From an uncultured Bacteroidota bacterium (GTDB lineage Bacteria; Bacteroidota; Ignavibacteria; UBA10030; UBA8401), in contig CALETH010000028.1 in assembly GCA_937920105.1 (NCBI GenBank), forward strand, positions 1 to 64,000: DNA of 64,000 nucleotides, written 5' to 3'. Below the pieces are notes generated by a model, which worked only from the letters and a program-made list of their open reading frames with translations, did no database searches and was not told the origin of the DNA. Of the stretch, positions 7,649 to 15,965 are shown piece by piece. Position numbers and translations under genes: made by a program. Numbering within the stretch: position 1 is the stretch's first letter; every line of letters starts with the position of its first letter.

Positions 7649-9040
7649 ATGGATAAAATAACACAACAAATTACAAACATTAAAAAGAAATTAAAAGACT
7701 TACAAAAAAAAGATATTGATTTTAATACTTTTGGAAGTGAAATGCATTTATATGAACTTAACCCGACTATTTCTGAGAAAGAAATAGTACAGTTCGAAAA
7801 AAAATATAAAGTCGAACTACCTCAAGATTATCGTAATTTTCTTATGAAAGTAGGAAATGGTGGTGCGGGACCTGCTTATGGACTTCTTTCCTTACAAGAA
7901 GCATATGAAAATAATGAGTGGTACACCATGGAAAATATTGATAAACCATTCCCTTCCGAACCTTATGAAGAGTACAGTGAACAGGTAAATTATAATAATG
8001 GTATTCTAATGTTAAATCATCTGGGATGTGGAACTTTTAGTTTATTGATTGTTACAGGAAATTTCAAAGGTAAAGTTTGTACTGATTTAAGAAGTTCTGA
8101 TGGTGGCCTACATGTAATAAATAAAACTTTTCTTGATTGGTACGAAGAATGGCTTAATGAAAGTCTTAATGAAATATCTAATAATGAATATATAGAATAT
8201 TATAATACTGCTAATGCCAATAGCAGTTATGGTAATTATAAAGAAGCAATTAAAAATTATAAAAAGTCTATAAAATGTAATCCAAACCATTATAAATCAT
8301 ACCATAACTTAGGCAGTTGTTATGTATCATTGAACAAATTTGATGATGCTATAGAAAGCTTTAAAATTGCCTGTGAAAAAACCCCCCATCCAGAAAAACT
8401 TAATTCATTATACTGCCTTGGTGATGTTTATTATAGAAAAGGTAATTATTCTATAGCATTAGAATATTTTAAAAAAATTGATACCAATATCTTAAAAAAT
8501 TTAGTAAGCCAAACAATAATGGGAGATTTCTTTACAAAAATGATGTGCTCTCATATAAAATTACGAAATATGAATGAAGCAACAAAATATTATCAGATAC
8601 TTGCTAATGATATACCTGAAAATAGTCTTGGTTATTGGGTTAAAAGTAATATTGGCTATTTTTTGTTAGAAACAAAAAATTATAATGAAGCAGAAAAATG
8701 GATTGATAAAGCATTAAATGAAGAATCTACTTATAGACCAGCCATCCGAAATAAAGGAATTCTGTTATTAACCATGGGTAATTTTCCGGAAGCACTTATA
8801 TATCTTCAAAAAGTAGTTGACTTAAATAAAGAGTTTAAAGAAGAAAACACTTTAGAACTTCATTTAGGTCACTATAATGTTGCATGTGCTTACGCAGGAT
8901 TAAATAATGAGTCTTTAGTAAAAGAAAACCTTAAATTATCTTTACAAATTCTTCCTGAAAGAAAAAAATATGCTAAAAATGATATAGATTTAAAACAATA
9001 TTACTCAAAAACATGGTTTATAGAACTGACAAAAGAATAA
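7649..9040 (+). CDS. SMI1/KNR4 domain fused to TPR repeats
   Basis: A 463-residue soluble protein. Residues about 35-170 are a SMI1/KNR4 (SUKH) domain, recognised from ISEKEIVQFEKKYKVELPQD, YRNFLMKVGNGGAGP and LMLNHLGCGTFSLLIV. From about residue 190 to 440 there are several tetratricopeptide repeats (GNYKEAIKNYKKSIKCNPNH, LNKFDDAIESFKIA, GNYSIALEYFKKI and NYNEAEKWIDKALNEE). SUKH domains are common as immunity proteins against polymorphic toxins, but many stand alone; no toxin gene is adjacent. It is the only plus-strand gene in the first 14 kb and is monocistronic, converging on lpxD with a 2-nt gap. Confidence 0.88.
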   Translation: MDKITQQITNIKKKLKDLQKKDIDFNTFGSEMHLYELNPTISEKEIVQFEKKYKVELPQDYRNFLMKVGNGGAGPAYGLLSLQEAYENNEWYTMENIDKPFPSEPYEEYSEQVNYNNGILMLNHLGCGTFSLLIVTGNFKGKVCTDLRSSDGGLHVINKTFLDWYEEWLNESLNEISNNEYIEYYNTANANSSYGNYKEAIKNYKKSIKCNPNHYKSYHNLGSCYVSLNKFDDAIESFKIACEKTPHPEKLNSLYCLGDVYYRKGNYSIALEYFKKIDTNILKNLVSQTIMGDFFTKMMCSHIKLRNMNEATKYYQILANDIPENSLGYWVKSNIGYFLLETKNYNEAEKWIDKALNEESTYRPAIRNKGILLLTMGNFPEALIYLQKVVDLNKEFKEENTLELHLGHYNVACAYAGLNNESLVKENLKLSLQILPERKKYAKNDIDLKQYYSKTWFIELTKE

Positions 9041-9042
9041 TA

Positions 9043-10089
9043 TTATTTTTTCTTCTCCAACTCCTCTATTTTAAATTGCAATTGTTGAATACTAGAAAGC
9101 AATTCTGGTAATTGACGTATCACTGCTTCGATTTTTTTTGCACGATGCACTTCTTTTACAAGATGTCCAAAATATGTATCTCCTTCTTTTATAATAGATT
9201 TTGTTACTCCGGAACTTCCCATAATAGTTGTATTATCAGCAATAGAAAGATGTCCTGCAATAGAAGAATTTCCACCGATGCGAACATTGTTTCCGATTTT
9301 TACACTTCCAGCAACTGCAGTGTGGGCAGCAATGACAGTATTTTTTCCAACAATAACATTATGAGCAATCTGCACAAAATTATCTAACTTTGCTCCTTGC
9401 TGAATTCGCGTTTCTCCCAATGTTGCTCTATCAATACATGTGTGTGATTGTATTTCTACATCGTCTTCAATGACAACAATACCGCGTTGGGGAATTTTTT
9501 GATATGTTCCATCTTTTTTGGGTGCAAAACCAAAACCATCTCCACCAATAACCACTCCGGGCTGCAAAATCACTCTGGAACCAATAATACATTCTTCTCT
9601 AATAGAAACATTTTGATATATTATTGTATCCTCTCCAATTTTCACGTCATTCCCAATCACAACGTGTGGAAATATTGTTACATTTTTCCCGATAATACAT
9701 CGTTCGCCAATCACAACATACGGACCAATTGCACAATTTTCTCCAACCATTGCAGTGTTTGAAATAATTGCTGTGGGATGAATTTTGTGTGGAAGTTGCT
9801 CTACTGATGGATAAAATTTCTCTAAAAGAATTACAAATGCAGAATATGGGTCTGCAACTTTAATAACTGCCGGGGGAAGTTTTTCATATTGTGTTTCATT
9901 AAATGTTAATGAAACTAAGATAGCAGTAGCAGATGTTTGCTCAATATACTTTTCGTATTTAGGATTAGAAATAAAACTAATAGAACCATTTATCGCTTCT
10001 TCAATTTTTGCGGGCTTTGTAATGGTAATATCAGAGTTTCCTATAATTTCTCCTTCAAAAAGTGTTGCAATTTCGCGGATGGTGAACAT
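9043..10089 (-). CDS. lpxD: UDP-3-O-acylglucosamine N-acyltransferase LpxD
   Basis: A 348-residue enzyme of lipid A synthesis that adds the N-linked 3-hydroxyacyl chain from acyl-ACP to UDP-3-O-acylglucosamine. The N-terminal uridine-binding domain (residues 1-100) is followed by a left-handed beta-helix of hexapeptide repeats (about 103-300: IGPYVVIGE, IGKNVTIFP and similar). The catalytic histidine is His243 in FVQIAHNVIVG; GGDGFGFAP is the acyl/nucleotide-binding loop. A C-terminal helical extension matches other LpxD trimers. It follows the skp gene by 65 bp that contain a REP-like palindrome. Confidence 0.95.
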   Translation of the reverse strand: MFTIREIATLFEGEIIGNSDITITKPAKIEEAINGSISFISNPKYEKYIEQTSATAILVSLTFNETQYEKLPPAVIKVADPYSAFVILLEKFYPSVEQLPHKIHPTAIISNTAMVGENCAIGPYVVIGERCIIGKNVTIFPHVVIGNDVKIGEDTIIYQNVSIREECIIGSRVILQPGVVIGGDGFGFAPKKDGTYQKIPQRGIVVIEDDVEIQSHTCIDRATLGETRIQQGAKLDNFVQIAHNVIVGKNTVIAAHTAVAGSVKIGNNVRIGGNSSIAGHLSIADNTTIMGSSGVTKSIIKEGDTYFGHLVKEVHRAKKIEAVIRQLPELLSSIQQLQFKIEELEKKK

Positions 10090-10103
10090 AAAATATTTTC
10101 ATT

Positions 10104-10134
10104 AGATTCCCGCTAAAAACATGCGGGAATGACG
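10104..10134. repeat. REP-like palindrome
   Basis: A member of the GGATTCC/GGAATGAC family: arms ATTCCCGC (10106-10113) and GCGGGAAT (10123-10130) around a 9-nt loop, followed by GACG. It sits between skp and lpxD and may affect readthrough or message stability. Confidence 0.85.
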
Positions 10135-10154
10135 TGTATAAAAAATGAGATTTA

Positions 10155-10667
10155 CTATTTTTGTGTTAACCGTGTAAGAACTTTATCTGTAAGGTCATGT
10201 TTAACATTGGCATACAATAATAATGTAGAACTACTTTTATCAAACACATAATCATATCCTTGTTCATCAGCAACGTCTTTTACGGCTTTGAAAATTTTAT
10301 CTTGCACGGGTTTCATTAATTCATTTTGCTTGTTAAAAAGTTCTCCACTTGTTCCAAATTTTTGTGTACGATAATCCACTATTTTTTTATCTAATTCTTG
10401 TAATTCTTTTTCTGTTTCTGCTCTTCGCTTATCGGACATTAAGAGTTTTCGTTTATCATAATCTTCAAACTTTTTTTGAATATCACTTTGCATTTTAGAA
10501 AGTTCATTTTGCCATTCCGAAACAAATGCATCCAATTGTTTTTGTGCATCTTGGGCTTCGGTAAGTTTTTGCATAATGGTTTCAGAATTAATATATGCGG
10601 TTTTTGTTTGTGCAATGGTGTATGTTGAACATACAAATATTGCGGAAAAAAGAATGATGGTTTTCAT
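10155..10667 (-). CDS. OmpH/Skp family periplasmic chaperone
   Basis: A 170-residue protein with a signal peptide (MKTIILFSAIFVCSTYTIAQ, cleavage after about residue 19) and a body of long charged coiled-coil helices (residues about 35-110), then the conserved terminal MKPVQDKIFKAVKDVADEQG and YDYVFDKSS segment of OmpH/Skp. Skp trimers hold unfolded outer-membrane proteins in the periplasm on their way to the BAM complex. The neighbours agree: lpxD downstream and an Omp85 protein upstream, the classic envelope cluster order. Confidence 0.92.
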   Translation of the reverse strand: MKTIILFSAIFVCSTYTIAQTKTAYINSETIMQKLTEAQDAQKQLDAFVSEWQNELSKMQSDIQKKFEDYDKRKLLMSDKRRAETEKELQELDKKIVDYRTQKFGTSGELFNKQNELMKPVQDKIFKAVKDVADEQGYDYVFDKSSSTLLLYANVKHDLTDKVLTRLTQK

Positions 10668-10701
10668 GGGTTTTTATAATTGAGTGAATGAATGAATAAA
10701 T

Positions 10702-11253
10702 TTAAACGTCATCAACATTGAAATTATTATTTTTGAATTTGTTAGTAACATAATCCATAGCAAGTTGTAAATCAATCTCATTTACCTCTTCAACAAAAAG
10801 GCTTTCTGATAAAGCAAACTTTATATAGGCGTCAACACCAGAATCCCAAAAATGAGAATAAACAATAATAAAATCTTCTTCATTTTTTTCTTTAAATTGT
10901 TGCACTCCTCTTAAAAGAGAAAGGATTGGTATCATTTCAAAATAGTTTTCTCTAAAAAACGGAATTAACAAATGCCAAATACCTTTTTCTTCATCATATT
11001 CTGATGGAGTAAAACCAGGAAGTTCATCACTTTGTGTTTCCTCAATGATTTTTTTTACAATGGCTGTGCTGGGAAAATTCATTTGTTGTAATTCTTTCTC
11101 ATCTATAATTCCATCACCATACATCTTCTTTGTGTTAAACCAACTTTGCCAATCTTTGTATCGTGGGGGTTGTGTTGGAAATGAATTCATAAATTTTTCC
11201 AAATTTTCTTTGGTGATATGAATTTTCGCATAGAGTGAACTTGGTTCTGACAT
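10702..11253 (-). CDS. hypothetical protein in envelope cluster
   Basis: A 183-residue soluble protein rich in acidic and aromatic residues, with no signal peptide, membrane helix or motif that I recognise. It begins MSEPSSLYAKIHITKENLEK, contains a WQSWFNTKKMYGDGIIDE stretch and ends in Asn/Asp-rich sequence. It lies between the patatin-Omp85 gene and skp on the same strand with 34-60 bp gaps, so it may be co-transcribed with envelope genes. Size and composition resemble small immunity or DUF proteins of Bacteroidota, but that is a guess. Confidence 0.7.
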   Translation of the reverse strand: MSEPSSLYAKIHITKENLEKFMNSFPTQPPRYKDWQSWFNTKKMYGDGIIDEKELQQMNFPSTAIVKKIIEETQSDELPGFTPSEYDEEKGIWHLLIPFFRENYFEMIPILSLLRGVQQFKEKNEEDFIIVYSHFWDSGVDAYIKFALSESLFVEEVNEIDLQLAMDYVTNKFKNNNFNVDDV

Positions 11254-11282
11254 TTTTACTCCTTTCTTAAATTAGAGTTGCT

Positions 11283-11307
11283 GGATTTCTGCTTTCGCAG
11301 GAATGAC
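11283..11307. repeat. REP-like palindrome
   Basis: GGATTTCTGC, TTTC loop, GCAGGAATGAC: stem arms 11285-11292 and 11297-11304 with one G-T mismatch. Same family as the other GGATTCC/GGAATGAC elements; located just beyond the stop of the patatin-Omp85 gene. Confidence 0.8.
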
Positions 11308-11313
11308 ATTTAT

Positions 11314-14067
11314 TTACAAAGGATAACCAATCGAAAAATACGTAACAACTGGTCCTAAAATTAACGGTTTTTCTAACACATCTTGACGAACGTAAAAACT
11401 TCGCCCAAGAGAAAATTTTGCTGGTCCAATTGGCGTATCAACAGAAAGTGCAATACCAACACCATTGTAAAAATCACGAAGGCGTATATCTTCTGGTTCA
11501 CGCCATATTTTTCCAAAATCATAACGAACACTTGCATACGTATCCCACAATAATAAAAACGGAAGTTTTGCTCTGTATTCAAAATTATTTAAGAAAATTT
11601 GTTTTCCTCGTGTATCGTATTCAAATAATCCATAAAAAGAATTTTCTCCGCCAAAAGAAAACTGCTGTGTCAGCGGAAGTGTTTTATCTGCAAAACCAAC
11701 ATTGAGAGAATAATGAAGTGTATGAGTTTGTGCAAATGTTGTGTACCATTCAAATGAAGTAAATAATTTTACATATCCAACTTCTCCAAAAAGAAAATTG
11801 GATTGTGCTGTTTCCCAAGAAATGTGTAAAAGTGTACCGTGCCATGGAAATGGATATTTATCTAAAAAATCTAATGTTGTATTTATTTTAAATGCCTGCA
11901 ATGTAAAATCTTCTATTGAATAATTTCCACCAGAAACGGAATCTATAGTATTTTTTTCAAATCGATATTCTGCAATCACATTTCCTAATCGTTCAATATT
12001 TCTTCCAAAAGAAAAATTTATTCCGGAAATATTTTGTACATATTCTCCTGTAATTGTTCGTTTAAATGTTTTTGTGCCTGCAATAATTGGTGCATTTTGA
12101 TACGTATAAATATTTTTGTTATCAATATAAGTATTAATTTTTAGTGTAAATAATGAATTGAATATGCGTTGCGTTTTTAATTCAAGAAAATATAATTGAT
12201 TTCGAGAACCGCCAATAAATCCACCTCCAATTTCTGTGGCTGTTCCTAAAAAATTTTCACTTCGCAATTGTGTAGAAATTTGTGCTGTCCGTTCATTATC
12301 GTATCGCAACCCTAAACGAATGAGTTCCGATTTTTTTTCTATAACACGAACAACAACTTCTGGAAATTCGTTTGTGTATCGTATATCTAATAACACTTGG
12401 TCAAAAAGATTGGTAGCATTTAAGTTGGCAATTGATTGCTGTGCTTTTGCTAATGTAAAAATTTCTTTTTCTGCAAATGGAAGTTCTCTTTTAATAACCC
12501 AATCGCCGGTGTATGTTGTTCCTTCTATAGATATTTTGTTAATAATTCCTTCGTTAATTTTTAAAAAGAATTTTCCTGATGTTGTATCAAAAGAAAGCGT
12601 ATCAATATTTGCTAATGAATATCCTTTGTTGCGATAAAGTTCCAAAACATTTTCTATCGCTTGTCTTCCCTTTTGATGATTGATTGGCAAATGTAATAAT
12701 GATTGAAAGTAAAGAAGAATACTATCTGTTGGAATCATTGTATTACCTTGCACTTCTACAGAATGAATTACAGGATTATTTTTTGCATAAATATGAAGAG
12801 AAGAGTTTCGCACTTCAGCATACACATCATTATAATCTCCTAAAGAATATAATAAAGAAAGTTGCTGCTGAATTGTAGAAAGAGAAAGTGTTGTATGTTG
12901 AGAAAAATAATCTTCGTAATAATTTTTGATAAAATCGGGAATGTTGGTGTACTGCACTGTGTTTATGGTAACAGAATCTGTTTGTTCCGTGTTATTGTAT
13001 TGAAGAATTTTTTCCTTTAGTAAACTAATAATTGAATCCGCTGCTTGTTCGCCTAAAAAAATTAATGAATCTACTTGAGAAAAATTATTTGCAGAATACT
13101 TTCCTAATTGCGGACGTACAACAAAGGTTGCCTTTTCTAAAGATTTTTGTTTTGATGGTAAAGACATGATGTTCACAATTTGGTCTACAACTTCCCACGG
13201 AGTTGCTGGTGCTTGTGTTTTTTCTGCCGGACTTGTTACATCAACAGCGATAATAATATCAGGACGAAATTCAGTTTCGGCTACATCAACAGGAATGTTG
13301 GAAACAATCCCACCATCAATTAATTCTAACGAATCTTTTTTTACTGCACTATATAATAGAGGAAGGGCGAAACTGGAACGCATAGTTTCAGATAAATTTC
13401 CTGAACGGAAAATAATTGGTTTTCCAGAAATAATATCTGTTGCAACGGCTCTAAATGGAATTTTTAATTCATCATAACTGTGAATTGAGTGATACGTACT
13501 TTGTAAAACAAGCCGGTTAATAAAAGTAGATAATCGTTGACCGTTAGAAAGTGCAGATGGTATAATTGGTGTAAGTCCATCAAAACGAATGGTGAAAAGA
13601 TTTTTATCGGCATTATTTTTTTGGTCAATAAAAAGATTTTTTCTTTCTACTCCATCACCGAATGCAAGTAAAGAATTCCAATTGGTGGTTTGAGCAAGCG
13701 AAGAAAGTTTTTCTGTAGAATATCCTGAAGCGTACAGCCCACCGATGACACTTCCAATACTTGTTCCAACAATATAATCTACAGCAATGTTATTTTTTTC
13801 TAATGTTTTTAAAACACCAATGTGAGAAAATCCTCTCGCTCCTCCACCACTCAATACTAATCCAATAGTGGGTTTTGCAATTTCGCGATATGAAATAATA
13901 ACGTTAGATTTTTTGACTTGTGATTTATAGAGTGGACGTATAAAAAACTTTTCTTCTGAAAAAAGAGAATTATAGAAAAGAAGAAATAAAAGGAAATAGC
14001 ATTTTTGCATTAAAAAAAATATCAAAAATGATGTGGAAAAGCAATTCATCATTTTATATTGAAACAT
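11314..14067 (-). CDS. patatin-like phospholipase fused to POTRA and Omp85 barrel
   Basis: A 917-residue outer-membrane protein. After an N-terminal hydrophobic export region comes a patatin domain (residues about 66-270) with oxyanion loop GGGARG (74-79), nucleophile Ser103 in GTSIGS and the DGG of the Ser-Asp dyad near residue 250. Residues about 430-600 contain POTRA-like repeats (VEGNTMIPTDSILLYFQ, ISIEGTTYTGDWVIKRELPF), and about 600-917 a 16-strand Omp85 barrel ending in aromatic FSIGYPL. This resembles PlpD/FplA type Vd autotransporter phospholipases. The start at 14067 has an AAGG upstream; Met20 (14010) begins a cleaner signal peptide and is an alternative. Confidence 0.92.
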   Translation of the reverse strand: MFQYKMMNCFSTSFLIFFLMQKCYFLLFLLFYNSLFSEEKFFIRPLYKSQVKKSNVIISYREIAKPTIGLVLSGGGARGFSHIGVLKTLEKNNIAVDYIVGTSIGSVIGGLYASGYSTEKLSSLAQTTNWNSLLAFGDGVERKNLFIDQKNNADKNLFTIRFDGLTPIIPSALSNGQRLSTFINRLVLQSTYHSIHSYDELKIPFRAVATDIISGKPIIFRSGNLSETMRSSFALPLLYSAVKKDSLELIDGGIVSNIPVDVAETEFRPDIIIAVDVTSPAEKTQAPATPWEVVDQIVNIMSLPSKQKSLEKATFVVRPQLGKYSANNFSQVDSLIFLGEQAADSIISLLKEKILQYNNTEQTDSVTINTVQYTNIPDFIKNYYEDYFSQHTTLSLSTIQQQLSLLYSLGDYNDVYAEVRNSSLHIYAKNNPVIHSVEVQGNTMIPTDSILLYFQSLLHLPINHQKGRQAIENVLELYRNKGYSLANIDTLSFDTTSGKFFLKINEGIINKISIEGTTYTGDWVIKRELPFAEKEIFTLAKAQQSIANLNATNLFDQVLLDIRYTNEFPEVVVRVIEKKSELIRLGLRYDNERTAQISTQLRSENFLGTATEIGGGFIGGSRNQLYFLELKTQRIFNSLFTLKINTYIDNKNIYTYQNAPIIAGTKTFKRTITGEYVQNISGINFSFGRNIERLGNVIAEYRFEKNTIDSVSGGNYSIEDFTLQAFKINTTLDFLDKYPFPWHGTLLHISWETAQSNFLFGEVGYVKLFTSFEWYTTFAQTHTLHYSLNVGFADKTLPLTQQFSFGGENSFYGLFEYDTRGKQIFLNNFEYRAKLPFLLLWDTYASVRYDFGKIWREPEDIRLRDFYNGVGIALSVDTPIGPAKFSLGRSFYVRQDVLEKPLILGPVVTYFSIGYPL

Positions 14068-14068
14068 C

Positions 14069-14097
14069 TTGCCTTACCAAATGAAGTTTTGTATATT
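14069..14097 (+). promoter_or_regulatory. putative sigma-70 type promoter of tRNA-Pro
   Basis: TTGCCT (14069-14074) and TATATT (14092-14097) are separated by exactly 17 bp and lie about 18 bp before the tRNA 5' end, matching a sigma-70 type promoter at 4/6 and 5/6 positions. Seen in sequence; activity is inferred. Confidence 0.5.
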
Positions 14098-14115
14098 TAA
14101 AAACGTTATTTTTTC

Positions 14116-14189
14116 GGGGCGTAGCTCAGCCCGGCTAGAGCGCTTGCTTTGGGAGCAAGAAGTCGCAAGTTCGAATCTTGTCGCCCCGA
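14116..14189 (+). tRNA. tRNA-Pro (anticodon UGG)
   Basis: A complete cloverleaf: acceptor arms CGGGGCG (14116-14122) and CGCCCCG (14182-14188) pair perfectly with discriminator A at 14189; D arm GCTC...GAGC; anticodon stem CTTGC/GCAAG with loop TTTGGGA, giving anticodon TGG (Pro); T arm with loop TTCGAAT. The 3' CCA is not encoded (ACT follows), so it is added after transcription. A plus-strand reading frame runs through this gene and is not a protein. Confidence 0.96.
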
Positions 14190-14210
14190 CTATCTTAATA
14201 GATAACATTA

Positions 14211-14241
14211 GACATCACAGGTTTTTAAAACCTGTGATGTC
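14211..14241. repeat. perfect palindrome, GTTTTTAAAAC core
   Basis: A 15-bp perfect inverted repeat around one central T (arm GACATCACAGGTTTT). It shares the TTTTTAAAA centre with elements at 15213, 23828, 30816 and 41969 but has different outer arms. It lies between tRNA-Pro and the OmpA lipoprotein gene and may end the tRNA transcript. Confidence 0.85.
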
Positions 14242-14281
14242 TTGTTTTACACACTTACTAAATTTTTCTATCAAAATACTT

Positions 14282-15190
14282 ATGAAAAATACTATTGTAA
14301 TATCAATTCTCACAATTTTTATTGGAACATTTTTCTTATCATCATGTGTTCCTGTTGGAAAATATGATGACATGGTTGCTTCGCGAGATGCTTTGCAACT
14401 TGGATATGATTCTCTCTATACATTAAATACAAAACTCAATACTCAAGTTGATAGTCTCAATAAATTAGTCAATAAACTTTCCGCTGATACTATCCGACTT
14501 TTTGCGAATCTTGAAGATGCAAAAAAACGTTTGCGAGATTTAGAACAAACAGTAACAACATTAAATACGAATTATGCTCAATTAAAATCTAATAGTTCCG
14601 GAGAGATACAACGTCTTATCAGCAATTTGGAAAAATTACAACACGATGTATATAGCCGTGAAGAACGGATTCGCGAGATGGAACGCAAACTTTTTTTGCG
14701 TGATTCGAGTTTAAAAGCATTACAAAAAACTTTGAACGATGCTTTGCTTGGTTTTAAAGATGCTGGACTTTCTGTTTCTATTAAAGAAGGAAAAGTCTAT
14801 GTTTCACTTTCCAATCAACTTCTCTTCTCTACCGGCAAAACTGATATTGATAAACGCGGAAAGAGTGCATTAAAAGAACTTTCTCAAGTTCTTAATAGAC
14901 AACCGGACATTAATATTTTGGTAGAAGGACATACTGATAATGTTCAAGTTAATAATCTTGGAGCAATTAAGGATAATTGGGATTTAAGTGTAATGCGTTC
15001 TACTGAAGTTATTCGGTATATTACCAATGAAGGAAAGGTTGACCCAAAACGTATTATTGCTTCCGGACGCAGTGAGTACGCTCCACTTGTAACAGATAAC
15101 ACTGCTGAAGCACGAGCAAAAAATAGAAGAACTGAAATTATTCTTGTTCCAAAATTAGCAGAGTTGTTTCAAATTCTAGAACAAAAATAA
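14282..15190 (+). CDS. OmpA-family peptidoglycan-binding lipoprotein
   Basis: A 302-residue lipoprotein: signal peptide with lipobox FLSSC (Cys22), then a long coiled coil (residues about 35-165, heptads such as LYTLNTKLNTQVDSLNKL), then an OmpA C-terminal domain (about 180-300) with LLFSTGKTDI, VEGHTDNVQV and the conserved RSTEVIRYI...AKNRRTEI residues that bind diaminopimelate in peptidoglycan. It probably links outer membrane and cell wall. An upstream in-frame extension starts at 14069 but crosses the tRNA and a palindrome, so ATG 14282 is used. A hairpin with T-run follows the stop. Confidence 0.92.
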   Translation: MKNTIVISILTIFIGTFFLSSCVPVGKYDDMVASRDALQLGYDSLYTLNTKLNTQVDSLNKLVNKLSADTIRLFANLEDAKKRLRDLEQTVTTLNTNYAQLKSNSSGEIQRLISNLEKLQHDVYSREERIREMERKLFLRDSSLKALQKTLNDALLGFKDAGLSVSIKEGKVYVSLSNQLLFSTGKTDIDKRGKSALKELSQVLNRQPDINILVEGHTDNVQVNNLGAIKDNWDLSVMRSTEVIRYITNEGKVDPKRIIASGRSEYAPLVTDNTAEARAKNRRTEIILVPKLAELFQILEQK

Positions 15191-15212
15191 TAGTATTATT
15201 AATATTTTTTAG

Positions 15213-15246
15213 AATAGTCAAGTTTCAAAACTTGACTATTTTTTTA
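15213..15246 (+). terminator. rho-independent terminator made from dispersed palindrome
   Basis: Arms AATAGTCAAGTTT and AAACTTGACTATT (13 bp) with a 2-nt centre, immediately followed by a run of T. It is 23 nt after the OmpA-lipoprotein stop and uses the same AAGTTT...AAACTT core as the dispersed palindromes. Confidence 0.8.
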
Positions 15247-15249
15247 TCT

Positions 15250-15870
15250 ATGAAAACAAATATTTTTTCTCTTTCCTCTTCTACACATCAAAAATGTGTT
15301 TCTCAATCTGTAGAAACTCTTCGTTCTGGTGGAATAATTATTTATCCAACAGATACTATTTATGGAATTGGTGCTGATGCAACAAATGATTTTGCGATAG
15401 AAAAAATTTATCACATCAAACAACGAGATTCTCAAAAACCATTATTAATATTAGCAAGTTCTTTAGAAATGGTGAAGCATTACACAAAAAATATTTCATC
15501 CACAACAGAAGAATTGTTAAAAAAATATTGGCCCGGTTCTGTAACATTTATTTTTCAAGCAAATTCTCTTTTACCATCTTCACTTACACTAAACAATACT
15601 ATCGGGATAAGAATTCCCAATAATATTTTTTGCCTTGATGTTATTAATGAATTAAGAAAGCCAATTATTTCTACCAGTGCAAATATTTCTCAACAAGAAG
15701 GTGGAACCAAAATTGCAGAAATACAAAAAGATTTTTTTGGAAAGGTAAATGTGATTATTAATGCTGGTGATGTAGAAAATTCTCTGCCTTCTACAGTCGT
15801 TGATGTGAGTGGTAAAATATCAAAAATTGTGAGGCAGGGTGTTGTGGAAATTAAAGATGATAATCTATAA
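15250..15870 (+). CDS. tsaC: L-threonylcarbamoyladenylate synthase TsaC/YwlC
   Basis: A 206-residue Sua5/YciO/YrdC domain protein that makes threonylcarbamoyl-AMP from threonine, bicarbonate and ATP for t6A37 modification of tRNAs reading ANN codons. Conserved pieces are GGIIIYPTDTIYGIGADA, IKQRDSQKPLLIL (the K/R-x-R phosphate-binding region), YWPGSVTFIF, IGIRIPNN and ISTSANISQQEGG. A frame extension begins at a TTG in the palindrome at 15232; the ATG at 15250 gives the normal family start. The short (YwlC/TsaC) form lacks the Sua5 C-terminal domain. Confidence 0.93.
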   Translation: MKTNIFSLSSSTHQKCVSQSVETLRSGGIIIYPTDTIYGIGADATNDFAIEKIYHIKQRDSQKPLLILASSLEMVKHYTKNISSTTEELLKKYWPGSVTFIFQANSLLPSSLTLNNTIGIRIPNNIFCLDVINELRKPIISTSANISQQEGGTKIAEIQKDFFGKVNVIINAGDVENSLPSTVVDVSGKISKIVRQGVVEIKDDNL

Positions 15871-15883
15871 TCAACAAAATATC

Positions 15884-15944
15884 TCATTCCCGCATGTTTT
15901 TAGCGGGAATCCATAAAATAGATTCCTGCTTTCGCAGGAATGAC
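15884..15944. repeat. REP-like inverted pair (BIME-like)
   Basis: Two head-to-head members of the GGATTCC/GGAATGAC family: arms ATTCCCGC/GCGGGAAT (15886-15893, 15903-15910) and ATTCCTGC/GCAGGAAT (15922-15929, 15934-15941, TTTC loop). They fill the gap between convergent tsaC and the radical SAM gene and could act as a bidirectional terminator. Confidence 0.85.
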
Positions 15945-15965
15945 AATTATTTTAGATTTATCATC

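Noticed and set aside
11314..14067. Frameshifted join of a patatin gene and a separate Omp85 gene
   Set aside because: One continuous frame with the known PlpD/FplA-like domain order.
14069..14281. N-terminal extension of the OmpA-like protein
   Set aside because: It reads through tRNA-Pro and a palindrome; the lipoprotein signal begins at 14282.
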